From: Dialister micraerophilus DSM 19965
GTDB taxonomy: Bacteria; Bacillota; Negativicutes; Veillonellales; Dialisteraceae
Length of the DNA stretch: 64,000 nucleotides
Assembly: GCF_000194985.1 (NCBI RefSeq)
Contig: NZ_GL878519.1
Location: 784,207-848,206 of the forward strand
Direction of reading: 5' to 3'
This document shows, in pieces, positions 25,243 through 34,651 of this stretch. A program made the position numbers and the translations under genes. The notes beneath the pieces are model-generated. The model searched no databases and had not been told where the DNA came from. It saw nothing but the letters and a program-made list of their open reading frames with translations. How positions within the stretch are numbered: position 1 is the stretch's first letter; each line of letters starts with the position of its first letter.

Positions 25243-26312
25243 TAATTCAACGCCTCTTTGAGTACTTCTACATTGTGTTTCATGAGATCAATGTAGGTTA
25301 CGCCTTTCTTGAAGTCTTCATCGCTTATATTGTGAACGGCATTGAGTAATTCGCTCTTTGCGCCTGTAGCTTCTGCAATTGCCTTACTCATCTGTTCGTT
25401 CGACAATTCGATGTGGAATACTACAGGAATATTATCCTCTTTAACCTTTTCTGTCAAGAATGCAATTGTTGCCGGATTTGTATCTGTATCCTTTGAGCAT
25501 CCGGGGAATGCTGCATAGTATTCAATACCGTATTCTTTTACAAAGTAGAGGAACGGGAAACGGTCACCTACGACAATTTCTTTTCTCTTTCCGTTATTTA
25601 CGACTTCACGGAATTCACCGTCAAGTTTCTGAAGCTTCTTGATGTATTCTTCAGTGTTCTTCTTGTATGTATCTGCATTGTTCGGATCGAGCTTGATAAT
25701 TTCCGCACTCATCTTTTCAACAATCTTGATAGCGTTTACAGGAGATGTCCAAACGTGTTCGTCCATTTCCGGTTCATCAGCGTGTTCTTCATGTTCGTGT
25801 TCATGTTTGTCAGCGTGTTCTTCATGTTCGTGTTCATGCTTGTCAGCGTGTTCTTCATGTTCGTGTTCATGCTCGTCGTCATGGTGATGTTCATGTTCGT
25901 GTTCATGCTCGTCGTCATGGTGATGTTCATGAACCATTCCTTCTTTTACTTCTTCTTCCATCAAGTCTACAGCATCCATGAGCTTGAATGTGTTCGGCTT
26001 CTTGTCCATAGATTCGAGAATGTCGCCTACCCATTCATCGCTGTCTCCGCCTACATAAACGAAGAGATCGCTGTCCTGAATTGTTTTGATGTCCTGTGGT
26101 GACGGTTCATAACTGTGACTTTCTGCACCCGGTTTCAAAAGCATCTTTACATCTGCCTTGTCACCTGTAATCTGACGTGCGAAATCATATTCCGCGAAAT
26201 TTGTAGTAACGATCTTCAACTTGTGTGCATCGGCTTTATCTTGATTTGAACAAGCTGTTAAACCGAAAATTGCCACAGATGCCGCAAGGGCACAAGCGAG
26301 CAGTTTTTTCAT
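25242..26312 (-). CDS. znuA: Zinc ABC transporter, substrate-binding lipoprotein
   Basis: 356 residues. Lipobox LTAC near residue 21. Cluster A-I fold with zinc-ligand histidines in GAESHSYEPSPQD, MDEHVWTSPVNA and VVFHIELS. Between about 125 and 185 lies a His/Asp/Glu-rich loop made of two HHDDEHEHEHE-type and three HEHEHEEHADK-type repeats, typical of zinc-specific members and thought to collect or sense Zn2+. AGGAGG precedes the ATG. First gene of the znuA-znuC-znuB-lipoprotein operon. The repeats are nearly identical in DNA, so loop length may vary between strains. Confidence 0.95.
   Translation of the reverse strand: MKKLLACALAASVAIFGLTACSNQDKADAHKLKIVTTNFAEYDFARQITGDKADVKMLLKPGAESHSYEPSPQDIKTIQDSDLFVYVGGDSDEWVGDILESMDKKPNTFKLMDAVDLMEEEVKEGMVHEHHHDDEHEHEHEHHHDDEHEHEHEEHADKHEHEHEEHADKHEHEHEEHADEPEMDEHVWTSPVNAIKIVEKMSAEIIKLDPNNADTYKKNTEEYIKKLQKLDGEFREVVNNGKRKEIVVGDRFPFLYFVKEYGIEYYAAFPGCSKDTDTNPATIAFLTEKVKEDNIPVVFHIELSNEQMSKAIAEATGAKSELLNAVHNISDEDFKKGVTYIDLMKHNVEVLKEALN
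25778..25931. repeat. Tandem repeats encoding the ZnuA His-rich loop
   Basis: Three 33-base units beginning CAGCGTGTTCTTCATGTTCG are followed by two 36-base units containing TCGTCATGGTGATGTTCATG. Unit lengths are multiples of three, so gain or loss keeps the frame. Confidence 0.85.
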
Positions 26313-26344
26313 TTAATACCTCCTGAAAAAATAAATGCATCTTT

Positions 26345-26416
26345 CGTATATAGTGAAACAGAATTTCTATGGTTGCGAATATACGATAATATATAAGTTC
26401 AAATATTTACTGTTTC
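26345..26416 (-). ncRNA. Candidate pseudoknot or switch in the znuA leader
   Basis: Two perfect 7-base pairings interleave: CGTATAT (26345-26351) with ATATACG (26379-26385), and GAAACAG (26355-26361) with CTGTTTC (26410-26416). They cannot nest, so the leader would form a pseudoknot or alternate between two hairpins. It lies between the znu promoter and the znuA ribosome site. The AT-rich context makes chance possible. Confidence 0.35.
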
Positions 26417-26441
26417 CTAAAAAGCAACTCATTTAGAAGTT

Positions 26442-26469
26442 ATTATACCACTATGTCGGTATACGTCAA
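26442..26469 (-). promoter_or_regulatory. znu promoter with overlapping dyad operator
   Basis: On the minus strand TTGACG and TATAAT are 16 bases apart with TG before the -10. The dyad TATACC-N8-GGTATA (26444-26463) lies between and over these elements, a good position for a zinc-responsive repressor. It does not match the Zur or AdcR consensus I know. The remaining bases to mnmE are AT-rich with no gene seen. Confidence 0.55.
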
Positions 26470-26722
26470 GTATTTTTCAGAAAATAGTTTAAAACAATTT
26501 AAACATATTAATTTAGTATATACCGAAAATATAGGACGCACAGAAAATATAGCATAAATACGAGTTTAAATTTAAAAAAGCGGCGGCCTAAAAAAGCAAA
26601 AAAGAGTTCCGAATTTATAAAATCAAGCTTCTTTAAAATATAAAAAGGTAAAAATATAAACGATTTTCGATGTTTTTTTAAAAAGATTTTGGTAAAATAC
26701 TAATTAATAAGGAGATAAGTAT

Positions 26723-28102
26723 ATGTATGAAGAAACTACAATTGCCGCAATTGCGACCGGAAGCGGAGAAGGCGGCATAGGAATAATAAGAATAAGCGGT
26801 ATTTCCGCATGTGATATAGCGGAACGTGTATTTTATACAAAAAAATTGAATACTTTCAAAGATGCAATTCCCTACAAAATGTATTTCGGGTATGTAAAAA
26901 GAGACGAAACGAAAATAGATGAGGGACTTGCGGTATACATGAAAGCGCCGCATTCGTATACGGGCGAGGATGTTGTGGAAATACAAATTCACGGATCGCA
27001 GGAAGCACTTCGTCAGACATTGGAACTCGTACTTGAAAAAGGTGCAACGATTGCGGAGCGAGGAGAATTTACAAAACGTGCATTTTTAAACGGAAGGCTC
27101 GATTTGACACAGGCGGAAGCGGTAATGGATATAATCGAAGCGAAAAACGCAGTTGCACTCACACAGGCGGAAAGTCATCTGTCGGGAGCGCTGTCGAAAT
27201 TCGTGCATGAAAATCGTGAAAAGATGAAGGATCTCATTACAAAACTTGAGGTCACGATAGATTATCCGGACGAAGATTTGAAAGATTTGACACGTCATGA
27301 AATGGAAACGGAACTTTCGGAAATAGAAAAAACTTTGTATTCACTTTTGGAAACTTCGAAAAAAGGCCGCATTATAAAAGACGGAATACGTACTGCGATA
27401 GTGGGTAAACCGAATGCAGGAAAATCAAGTCTTTTGAACACGCTTCTGCAAGAGGAACGTGCAATAGTTACCGATATACCGGGGACGACAAGGGATACGA
27501 TAGAAGAAAGCATTTCACTTTCGGGTATTCCGCTCATACTTATGGATACCGCCGGAATAAGAAAAACCGAAAACAAAGTGGAAAAAATAGGTATCGAACG
27601 TGCAAGAGAATCTATGGAAAAAGCCGACTTGGTACTCATGGTAATCGACAGCTCGAAAGAACTTGAAGAAAGCGATAAAAAATTGCTTGAGGAAATATCG
27701 AAACGAAAAGCGGTCGTACTTTTGAACAAATCGGATTTGGAAAAGAAAACGACAAAAGAAACCGTTTCAAAGTATGCAAAAGATTTGCCCGTGCTTGAAA
27801 TATCGGCAAAAAACAAAACGGGTATGAACAAATTGGAAAAGGTGCTTGAAGATTACGTAAAAACCGGCGACATAGAAGACGGACGTGCATTGTTCCTTAC
27901 AAATTTAAGACATATAGACCTTGTAAAAAAAGCGTATGAATCTGTAATACGTGCAAAAGAAAGCTTGCAATTGTACATGCCGGCGGATTGCATTGTCGTA
28001 GATCTTACCGAAAGTTGGAACATACTGGGAGAAATCACCGGAGATACGGTAGACGATGAACTCATAAATTCGATATTCAGCCGGTTCTGTGTAGGTAAAT
28101 AG
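26723..28102 (+). CDS. mnmE: tRNA uridine-5-carboxymethylaminomethyl GTPase
   Basis: With MnmG it modifies U34 of tRNAs reading two-fold split codon boxes. 459 residues: N-terminal folate-binding domain (1-120), helical domain, and an inserted Ras-like GTPase with G1 GKPNAGKSS near 225, G2/G3 GTTRDTIEE and DTAGIRKT, G4 NKSD. The C-terminal CVGK carries the family cysteine. GGAG lies nine bases before the ATG, and TGGTAAAAT at 26690-26698 is a likely extended -10. It leads mnmE-tatD-mnmG-rsmG, a unit often close to the replication origin in Firmicutes. Confidence 0.97.
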   Translation: MYEETTIAAIATGSGEGGIGIIRISGISACDIAERVFYTKKLNTFKDAIPYKMYFGYVKRDETKIDEGLAVYMKAPHSYTGEDVVEIQIHGSQEALRQTLELVLEKGATIAERGEFTKRAFLNGRLDLTQAEAVMDIIEAKNAVALTQAESHLSGALSKFVHENREKMKDLITKLEVTIDYPDEDLKDLTRHEMETELSEIEKTLYSLLETSKKGRIIKDGIRTAIVGKPNAGKSSLLNTLLQEERAIVTDIPGTTRDTIEESISLSGIPLILMDTAGIRKTENKVEKIGIERARESMEKADLVLMVIDSSKELEESDKKLLEEISKRKAVVLLNKSDLEKKTTKETVSKYAKDLPVLEISAKNKTGMNKLEKVLEDYVKTGDIEDGRALFLTNLRHIDLVKKAYESVIRAKESLQLYMPADCIVVDLTESWNILGEITGDTVDDELINSIFSRFCVGK

Positions 28103-28110
28103 GAGAATAA

Positions 28111-28881
28111 ATGATAAAATATTATGACATCGGTATAAATTTATTTACAAACTCGTACAAAGATGAAATGAAAATAATAAATGACGCAAGAAATGCCGGA
28201 GTTGAATGTATACTCACCGGTTCAAGCGGACGTGAAAATGAACTTGTAAACGAATTTACAAAAAAGCATGATGTATACGGTACGGCAGGGATACATCCCC
28301 ACGAAGCGGAAAATGCAACGGAAAAAGATTTCAAACGTATCGAAGAAATAATAAAAACAAACGATAAAATAATTGCGGTCGGCGAATGCGGACTTGACTA
28401 CAATAGAATGTTTTCCGAAAAGGAAGTACAACTTACATGTTTCAAAAGACATATCGAACTTGCAGTCAAACTGGATAAACCCTTGTTTTTACACATGCGT
28501 GATGCGGATGAAGATTTCATAAAATGCTTTGAAGGATATGAAAACATCTGCAAAAAATCGGTCGTACATTGCTATACAAGCGGAAGAAAAACGCTTGAAG
28601 TACTACTTGAAATGGGATTTTACATCGGTATAACTGGTTGGATATGTGATGAAAGACGTGCGGACGAGCTTCGCAATGCGGTAGAAATCATACCGAAAGA
28701 AAGATTGCTCCTTGAAACGGACTCGCCCTACCTTACACCGAGAGGAAGAAAACTTCCACGTACGAACGTACCTCAAAACATAGTATATGTAGCACAAGAA
28801 CTTGCAAAATACATGCCGCGTTCCGAAGAAGAAATAATTTCAAATGCAAAGAAGAATACGGAAGATTTATTCGGCATATAA
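28111..28881 (+). CDS. tatD: TatD-type 3'-5' nuclease
   Basis: 256 residues of the amidohydrolase-fold TatD family, Mg2+-dependent exonucleases linked to DNA repair and decay. It belongs to the true TatD branch: the N-terminus is DIGINL rather than the DxHxH of YcfH/YjjV, and IGITGWICDERRADELR is nearly the E. coli TatD sequence. Other metal-site motifs are AGIHPHEA, GECGLDYNR, HMRDA, VHCYTSG and LETDSPYLTP. AGGAG precedes the ATG. It lies eight bases after mnmE, between mnmE and mnmG, an unusual insertion in that tRNA-modification pair. Confidence 0.92.
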   Translation: MIKYYDIGINLFTNSYKDEMKIINDARNAGVECILTGSSGRENELVNEFTKKHDVYGTAGIHPHEAENATEKDFKRIEEIIKTNDKIIAVGECGLDYNRMFSEKEVQLTCFKRHIELAVKLDKPLFLHMRDADEDFIKCFEGYENICKKSVVHCYTSGRKTLEVLLEMGFYIGITGWICDERRADELRNAVEIIPKERLLLETDSPYLTPRGRKLPRTNVPQNIVYVAQELAKYMPRSEEEIISNAKKNTEDLFGI

Positions 28882-28929
28882 TGATAAAATAATAAGTTGT
28901 AACAAATAAGTAATGAAAGAAGGAAATAA

Positions 28930-30804
28930 ATGTATCTGATAGATACCTATGACGTAATTGTTGTCGGTGCAGGGCATGCAGGTTGTGAAGCGGCACTGGC
29001 AGCGGCAAGATTGGGAGCAAGGACATTGCTCTTTACAATATCACTTGAAAACGTGGCGATGATGCCTTGCAATCCGGCAATCGGAGGACCGGGGAAAAGT
29101 CATCTCGTAAAAGAAATAGATGCACTCGGCGGACAAATGGGAATTGCAGCCGATGAAACCGCAATACAAATGCGAATGCTCAATCTCGGGAAAGGACCGG
29201 CGGTATATGCACTTCGTGCGCAATCCGACAAAGGAGCATACCACAGATATTTCAAAAGTATTTTGGAAAATACCGACAACCTCGAATTGAAACAAGCGCA
29301 AATAATGGACATCGTGGTTGAAGACGGAAAATGTAAAGGTGTAATAACCGAATTTGACGAAATATACCGTTCAAAAGCGGTAATACTCTGTACGGGAACA
29401 TACTTGGACAGCAGAATAATTGTCGGTGAATACATGTATACGGGCGGACCGAACGGAATGAGACCGTCGGTAGGACTTTCCGAAAATTTGAAAAAACATG
29501 GAATAGACATACTGAGATTTAAAACGGGTACACCGAGTCGTGTAGACGGAAGAAGTCTTAACTATGACCATATGAAACTTGAAGAAGGCGACAAAGCAAA
29601 TCACGCATTCTCATTTTTGAGTGAACGTAAGGACAGAAATATCAAAGACTGTTACCTTTCATACACAAATGAAAATACACATAAAATACTTCGTGACAAC
29701 TTGCATAGATCCCCGATTTACTCCGGTAAAATACATGGAGTGGGAGCAAGATACTGCCCGTCAATCGAAGATAAAGTAGTGAGATTTGCAGACAAAGACA
29801 AACACCAACTCTTTGTCGAACCCGAAGGACTTGACACGACCGAAATGTATGTACAGGGAATGTCCACCTCGATGCCGATAGACGTGCAATACGCATTTTT
29901 GAAAACCATACCGGGATTTGAAAATGTAAAAGTAATGCGTCCGGCATACGCTATCGAATACGACCTCTTGGATCCGCTCCAACTCTATCCGACACTTGAA
30001 GTTATAAAAATGGAAGGACTGTACTCCGCCGGACAATCAAACGGTACATCGGGCTACGAAGAGGCGGCGGCACAAGGACTTATGGCAGGAATAAACGCCG
30101 CACTTAAAATACAGGGGAAAGAACCTTTCATACTTGCAAGACATGAAGCATACATCGGTACACTCATAGACGACCTTGTAACAAAAGGAACAAATGAACC
30201 GTATCGAATGATGACAAGCAGAAGTGAATACAGACTCATACTCCGTCAAGACAATGCGGACTTGAGACTTACCGAAAAAGGGTACAAAATCGGACTTGTA
30301 AACGAAGAACGCTACAAGCACTTCATCGAAAGAAAACGCAAATTCGAAGAAGCTATGGATTACATAACGACAAAGAGATTTACACCCAAAGAAGATGTAA
30401 ACAAAGCACTCGAAGAACTCGGTACGACACCGCTTACAACAGGCATAGGAGCGGACAAAATATTGAAACGTCCGGAAATAACCTACAAAGACATGGTGGA
30501 AAAACTCGGATGCAAAGAATTTGACGCTGAAGCGGTTGAAGAAATGGAAATAACCGTAAAATACGAAGGATACATAACAAGACAGGAAAATGCTATAAAA
30601 AAAGCGGAAAAAATGGAAAACAAAAAAATTCCGCAAGACATGGACTTCATGAAACTTGAAGGAATATCTATAGAAGCACGACAGAAACTCACGAAAATAA
30701 AACCGCTCTCATTGGGACAAGCATCACGTATATCCGGAGTATCGCCGGCAGACATTGCAATACTCATGGTATACGTAAAAAAATACAAAGGTGAAAAAGT
30801 ATGA
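28930..30804 (+). CDS. mnmG: tRNA uridine-5-carboxymethylaminomethyl modification protein
   Basis: FAD-dependent partner of MnmE (GidA). 624 residues. The FAD Rossmann motif is VVGAGHAGCEAALAAARLGA at 12-31. The family signature GGPGKSHLVKEIDALGG is near 56, and GYEEAAAQGLMAGINAA near 375 closes the FAD domain. The C-terminal helical domain (SLGQASRISGVSPADIAIL) binds tRNA and MnmE. Length and motif order are normal. AGGAAA precedes the start; the stop overlaps rsmG as ATGA. Confidence 0.97.
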   Translation: MYLIDTYDVIVVGAGHAGCEAALAAARLGARTLLFTISLENVAMMPCNPAIGGPGKSHLVKEIDALGGQMGIAADETAIQMRMLNLGKGPAVYALRAQSDKGAYHRYFKSILENTDNLELKQAQIMDIVVEDGKCKGVITEFDEIYRSKAVILCTGTYLDSRIIVGEYMYTGGPNGMRPSVGLSENLKKHGIDILRFKTGTPSRVDGRSLNYDHMKLEEGDKANHAFSFLSERKDRNIKDCYLSYTNENTHKILRDNLHRSPIYSGKIHGVGARYCPSIEDKVVRFADKDKHQLFVEPEGLDTTEMYVQGMSTSMPIDVQYAFLKTIPGFENVKVMRPAYAIEYDLLDPLQLYPTLEVIKMEGLYSAGQSNGTSGYEEAAAQGLMAGINAALKIQGKEPFILARHEAYIGTLIDDLVTKGTNEPYRMMTSRSEYRLILRQDNADLRLTEKGYKIGLVNEERYKHFIERKRKFEEAMDYITTKRFTPKEDVNKALEELGTTPLTTGIGADKILKRPEITYKDMVEKLGCKEFDAEAVEEMEITVKYEGYITRQENAIKKAEKMENKKIPQDMDFMKLEGISIEARQKLTKIKPLSLGQASRISGVSPADIAILMVYVKKYKGEKV

Positions 30805-31496
30805 GCATTTTCGACAATGCGATAAAAAAAGAAATAAATAAAGAAACATACGAAAAACTTATTTCATACAACAAGTATGTAATCGAGAAAAATCAACACA
30901 TCAATTTAACGGGTATAAAAAGTGAAGAAGAAAGTTTGATAAAAAACGTGTACGACTCGCTTACGGTATACGAAGAAAAATACTTTCCAGAAAACGGAAA
31001 AATACTCGACCTCGGTACGGGAGGAGGATTTCCGGGAGTAATACTTGCGATATTAAGACCCGACATGCAAGTGGTACTCATGGATGCGGTGCGTAAAAAA
31101 CTTGATGCGATAAAAGAAATACTTGAAAAACTTGAAATAAAAAACGCAAAAACACTTCATGCAAGAGCCGAAGATGCGGCAAGAGATGAAAAATATAGAG
31201 ATGTATTCGATATAGTGACCGCAAGAGCGGTAAAACGTATGAATACGGTAAGCGAATGGGCATTACCCTTTGTAAAAAAAGAAGGAATATTTGCAGCGAT
31301 GAAAGGCGCAATAGCGAAAGAAGAACTTTCAGAATGCGGAAACGTATTGAAAGCATTTGATGCGAAAGTTTTTGAAATAAAAAATCTCGAACTTTCAAAC
31401 GGAGATAAGAGAAATATTATCTACATACAAAAAAACTCAAAATGCCCGAAACGCTTTCCGAGAAAAACCGGAGCTGCAGAAAAAAATCCGTTATAA
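30801..31496 (+). CDS. rsmG: 16S rRNA m7G527 methyltransferase
   Basis: SAM-dependent enzyme (GidB) methylating G527 of 16S rRNA. 231 residues. HINLTGI with KNVYDSL at the substrate side, SAM loop ILDLGTGGGFPGVILAI near 69-85, MDAVRKKLD acidic strand, and FDIVTARAV before the catalytic pocket. The start overlaps mnmG by four bases, the standard arrangement. It is the last gene of the mnmE unit and is followed by a terminator. The C-terminal basic tail (KCPKRFPRKTGAAEKNPL) is typical. Confidence 0.96.
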   Translation: MSIFDNAIKKEINKETYEKLISYNKYVIEKNQHINLTGIKSEEESLIKNVYDSLTVYEEKYFPENGKILDLGTGGGFPGVILAILRPDMQVVLMDAVRKKLDAIKEILEKLEIKNAKTLHARAEDAARDEKYRDVFDIVTARAVKRMNTVSEWALPFVKKEGIFAAMKGAIAKEELSECGNVLKAFDAKVFEIKNLELSNGDKRNIIYIQKNSKCPKRFPRKTGAAEKNPL

Positions 31497-31501
31497 AAAG
31501 A

Positions 31502-31533
31502 GCCGATTTCCGAAAAAAGGAAATCGGTTTTTC
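31502..31533 (+). terminator. Terminator of the mnmE-rsmG unit
   Basis: Perfect 9-bp stem CCGATTTCC/GGAAATCGG and five T. Confidence 0.88.
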
Positions 31534-31550
31534 AATTGAATATGCAATAA

Positions 31551-31584
31551 AAAACAACCTCGCCGCAGTTGACGAGGTTATTTT
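31551..31584 (-). terminator. Terminator of the minus-strand SLH porin
   Basis: On the minus strand, stem AACCTCG/CGAGGTT is followed by GTTTTTTAT. Confidence 0.8.
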
Positions 31585-31605
31585 TATAGAGGTGATTTGG
31601 ATTAA

Positions 31606-33258
31606 TTATTTTATGTAGGCGGTAGCCTGAATACGGAAAATGTTATCCATCTGCCTTCCGCCCATGTCGGTTGCGTTGAAACCGTAAGATGCTTCGAGAA
31701 TCAATCCCTTGATCGGTACATACTGTGCCTTCGCAAGGAAGAACTTCGCACCGCCGGAAGGTGTTGCTATTGCTTTCACAATTTCTTCCGGTGTTGTTGC
31801 TTTAATCTGATTATCGAATTTATCTGCAAAGTATGCCGGCATTTTGCCCAATGATGTACTTGTAGATGCAGGTGTCCAATCTTTGTATACATGAGCCATG
31901 TACTGATCTGCAATATCGCTTGAAGATCCGCCGAAGTATGTTCCGGCTTGACTGTGAATGTAGTCGATTCCGAATGAATAGGACTTCGGTTTCAAGACGC
32001 TTGCCTTGCCGTATGTGAATCCTACGGTATAGCTTGAAGGTCTTTCATCATTGAGCGGCAATTTTACGGAGTTCTTTACATATTCACCGTGCAAGTTGAG
32101 CTTGTCGGTTACATTGTAAGAAAGAGCGGTACCGTAAGCCTGAACGATATTTGAAACCGGTCCAACGGCCTTCAAAGCATAAGCATGAACTTCATACTTG
32201 CCCGGTTTCTTGTAAATGTAGGAAGCATATGCAGCCGGAACGTCCGCATCTTCACCGTCCTTCATCATTACTTTTGGTGCAAGCGGATAAAGTGTGTTGT
32301 TGTTTGGATTTAAACGTTTAATAGCATCGATTGCTTGTTGGTATTTTTGAGCCACATTTTTTGCTATTGGTGTAGATTTAGAATCACCTTTTATTTCATT
32401 AAGTGTTTTTTCGAAATTCGGAATACCTCTCTGCATCGGTGCGGTGTAGTCGTAGTTGATGTCGGTAGCACGACCGTATGCAAGACGCAAGTGTCCGCCT
32501 TTGTTTGCATCACCGAACTGAATGAATGCACCCTTGAAATTGCCCTTGTAAGTGTAACCGGTTACACCCATAGTTACCGGAAACTGTCCGATACCGATAA
32601 TATTTGACATAGGACCCATCGGACTTCTCGGATCGGTTTCTTGTTTACCGAACTGATGAGTTACAAACAATCTTCCCAAGTGCAACTTGCTGTCTTCATG
32701 CTGATCCGCATTTACATCGTACATCGGCTGACCGTTCAAAGACATGTAAGTTTCAAGCTGACCGTAAACTGTTGTACGTGGATTAACTTTTGTAATCGTG
32801 TTGAAACCTACTCTTGCACCGAATTCATAGTGAGATTTCTTGGTGTCTTTGAAAATATTGTCATAACGATTCATACCCGAAACACGAATTTCGGTAATGA
32901 GAGCTGTTTTTCCGAGTTTCTTTTCAACATTGTCCACACGAACGCCGAGCTGTTTCAATTCATCACTGTAAGCATTTGCCAACTTATGAACGCTTGCTTT
33001 CTGTTCGTTGTTGAGGGAATTTTCCTTTGCGAGTAAACGTGCAACAATTTGTGCAGTTTCAAAACGTGAAATCTCCTTATTTCCCTTGAAAGAACCGTCC
33101 GGATAACCGTCAACGACACCCTGTTCGGATAATTCCGCAACGGCTTTGTAAGACCAATCATTATGATCTACATCCGAAAAAGGACTTGCAGCACTTGCGG
33201 AAAATGCACTGCATGCGAGCAATGCTGCAAGAGCAACCTTTATTTTTGCGTGTGACAT
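31606..33258 (-). CDS. SLH-domain outer-membrane porin, divergent larger type
   Basis: 550 residues. Signal peptide 1-24 (ending ASA), SLH domain about 25-70 (SPFSDVDHNDWSYKAVAELS, GYPDGSFKGNKEISRFETA), coiled-coil about 78-115, then a beta-barrel with tyrosine-rich strands. Its sequence differs clearly from the tandem group at 14.7-19.4 kb: different signal peptide, longer loops and no shared leader hairpin. The end QATAYIK lacks the usual terminal Phe. It could be a structural OmpM rather than a general pore. Strong -35/-10 promoter upstream. Confidence 0.88.
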   Translation of the reverse strand: MSHAKIKVALAALLACSAFSASAASPFSDVDHNDWSYKAVAELSEQGVVDGYPDGSFKGNKEISRFETAQIVARLLAKENSLNNEQKASVHKLANAYSDELKQLGVRVDNVEKKLGKTALITEIRVSGMNRYDNIFKDTKKSHYEFGARVGFNTITKVNPRTTVYGQLETYMSLNGQPMYDVNADQHEDSKLHLGRLFVTHQFGKQETDPRSPMGPMSNIIGIGQFPVTMGVTGYTYKGNFKGAFIQFGDANKGGHLRLAYGRATDINYDYTAPMQRGIPNFEKTLNEIKGDSKSTPIAKNVAQKYQQAIDAIKRLNPNNNTLYPLAPKVMMKDGEDADVPAAYASYIYKKPGKYEVHAYALKAVGPVSNIVQAYGTALSYNVTDKLNLHGEYVKNSVKLPLNDERPSSYTVGFTYGKASVLKPKSYSFGIDYIHSQAGTYFGGSSSDIADQYMAHVYKDWTPASTSTSLGKMPAYFADKFDNQIKATTPEEIVKAIATPSGGAKFFLAKAQYVPIKGLILEASYGFNATDMGGRQMDNIFRIQATAYIK

Positions 33259-33352
33259 TATACACTCCTTTTGCCTGAAAAGGCATTCTCAATTACAATA
33301 TAAAAACTAAACAAATTTCTGAAAATGAATGATTTCTGATAACAACGTTCTA

Positions 33353-33381
33353 ATTATAAAATGACATGAAAATTTTGTCAA
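33353..33381 (-). promoter_or_regulatory. Consensus promoter of the minus-strand SLH porin
   Basis: TTGACA and TATAAT with a 17-base spacer on the minus strand, about 95 bases before the start codon. The best sigma-A promoter in the window. Confidence 0.85.
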
Positions 33382-33834
33382 GAACTTTTAAGACCAAGTG
33401 CTAAAAACGAAAATAAAAAACATAGATAAAATCGGTATTTATCGTATATATAACGGTTTTTAGGATTTTTTTAAAGTAATAAAAAAATTTTAGAATAATA
33501 TAAAATTTGAAAAATTTACAAAATCTAAATGAAAATGAATTGACAAAAAGACATAGATTTTAAAAACTTTTGACAATAAAATAAAACATAAAGCATAAAA
33601 TGTTAGATAAAAATACAAAAAACGAAAGTGTTTTCAAAATACGAAATAAAGAAAATTGAATTTCATAAAAAAGAATATTGAAGAAATAAAAGCGTCATGA
33701 TTGTTTTGAAGTGAGATGATAAAATTGATGAGAACGGAAATATTTCGTATAGGTTATAAATATCTTTATGTAGTATCACTCAATTAAAAACTCTGAAATT
33801 ACGTCATGAAAGTGTAAAAATAATTTCATATAAA
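33382..33834. other. Gene-free AT-rich region
   Basis: No open frame with a ribosome site, no tRNA-like fold and no repeat could be seen here. A few A-runs and weak promoter-like strings only. Confidence 0.6.
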
Positions 33835-33872
33835 AAAATCTCCCTAAGATAGAAAAGGGAGATTTTTTTTAA
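33835..33872. terminator. Terminator of thiW
   Basis: Stem AATCTCCC/GGGAGATT with A- and T-runs on either side, 15 bases past the thiW stop. Confidence 0.8.
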
Positions 33873-33884
33873 TTTTCGGCAGAA

Positions 33885-34388
33885 TTATTTATTTCTTTCA
33901 AGTAAATTCGGATAAGCGACTTTTATTGCAGACAAAACTATGTATGCTATTACACAACCGGCACCGCAGGATACCGCAAAGACGGATACGTAGAATGTCG
34001 CACCTTTTGTCGAACCCATGAATATGCTTGCTATCGGATAGGAGATGAGTCCTCCGATGATTGATGTACCTATAAATTCACCGATTACCGCAAATAAAAG
34101 TTTTTTTGTGCGTGAAAAAAGTATTCCCGAAAGAAATGCTCCTATCATCGAACCGGGGAATGCAAGCAAACTTCCGGATCCTATAATATTTCTTATAAGA
34201 GAAGTGGCAAATGCCGCCGCCGTTGCATACTTTGTACCGATAAGAGTTGCAAGGAAAATATTTATCATATGTTGCAGCGGAAATGCACGTGCAACTCCCA
34301 AAGGAAATGAAAACATCGGCGAAAGAATTACACATATCGCCGTCATCAGTGCAGCGAATACCAAATTTTTAAATGAAACTTTTTGCAT
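33885..34388 (-). CDS. thiW: ECF transporter S component, thiamine-precursor type
   Basis: 167 residues, five to six membrane helices. It is the substrate-binding membrane part of an energy-coupling-factor importer; the shared ATPases and EcfT lie elsewhere. The start KVSFKNLVFAALMTAICVIL, PLGVARAFPLQHMINIFLAT and GSGSLLAFPGSMIGAFLSG are the features of ThiW, predicted to carry the thiazole precursor of thiamine. GGAGG precedes the ATG. No TPP riboswitch is visible upstream, which is unusual for thiW, so the substrate is likely but not proved. Confidence 0.8.
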   Translation of the reverse strand: MQKVSFKNLVFAALMTAICVILSPMFSFPLGVARAFPLQHMINIFLATLIGTKYATAAAFATSLIRNIIGSGSLLAFPGSMIGAFLSGILFSRTKKLLFAVIGEFIGTSIIGGLISYPIASIFMGSTKGATFYVSVFAVSCGAGCVIAYIVLSAIKVAYPNLLERNK

Positions 34389-34612
34389 AAAGCCTCCTTA
34401 TTGTAATATTTTTTTATTATTATATATACATCTGTAATAATCAAGCGAAATTTTGAAATTCGAGATATATTTTCAAATGGCAATGCAAATCGGTTTCATG
34501 TAGGTGAAGGTAAGGGATTTTTTGTATACGGTTTGTTTATTGGGTGAATATTCAATGAACATGCGTCAAATAATATGGAAGGTATTTTAAGTATTCGTCA
34601 AAATATTTGCAT

Positions 34613-34648
34613 TAAAAAACGCCCTACGCATAATGCGTAAGGCGCTTG
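34613..34648 (-). terminator. Terminator of brnQ
   Basis: On the minus strand, stem CGCCTTACGCA/TGCGTAGGGCG with a TTA loop and six T. Confidence 0.9.
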
Positions 34649-34651
34649 GTG

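Noticed and set aside
25778-25931. CRISPR-like repeat array
   Set aside because: The repeats are directly adjacent, have no spacers and encode the ZnuA His-rich loop in frame.
34389-34612. TPP riboswitch before thiW
   Set aside because: No CTGAGA or other THI-box element is found on the minus strand upstream of the gene.
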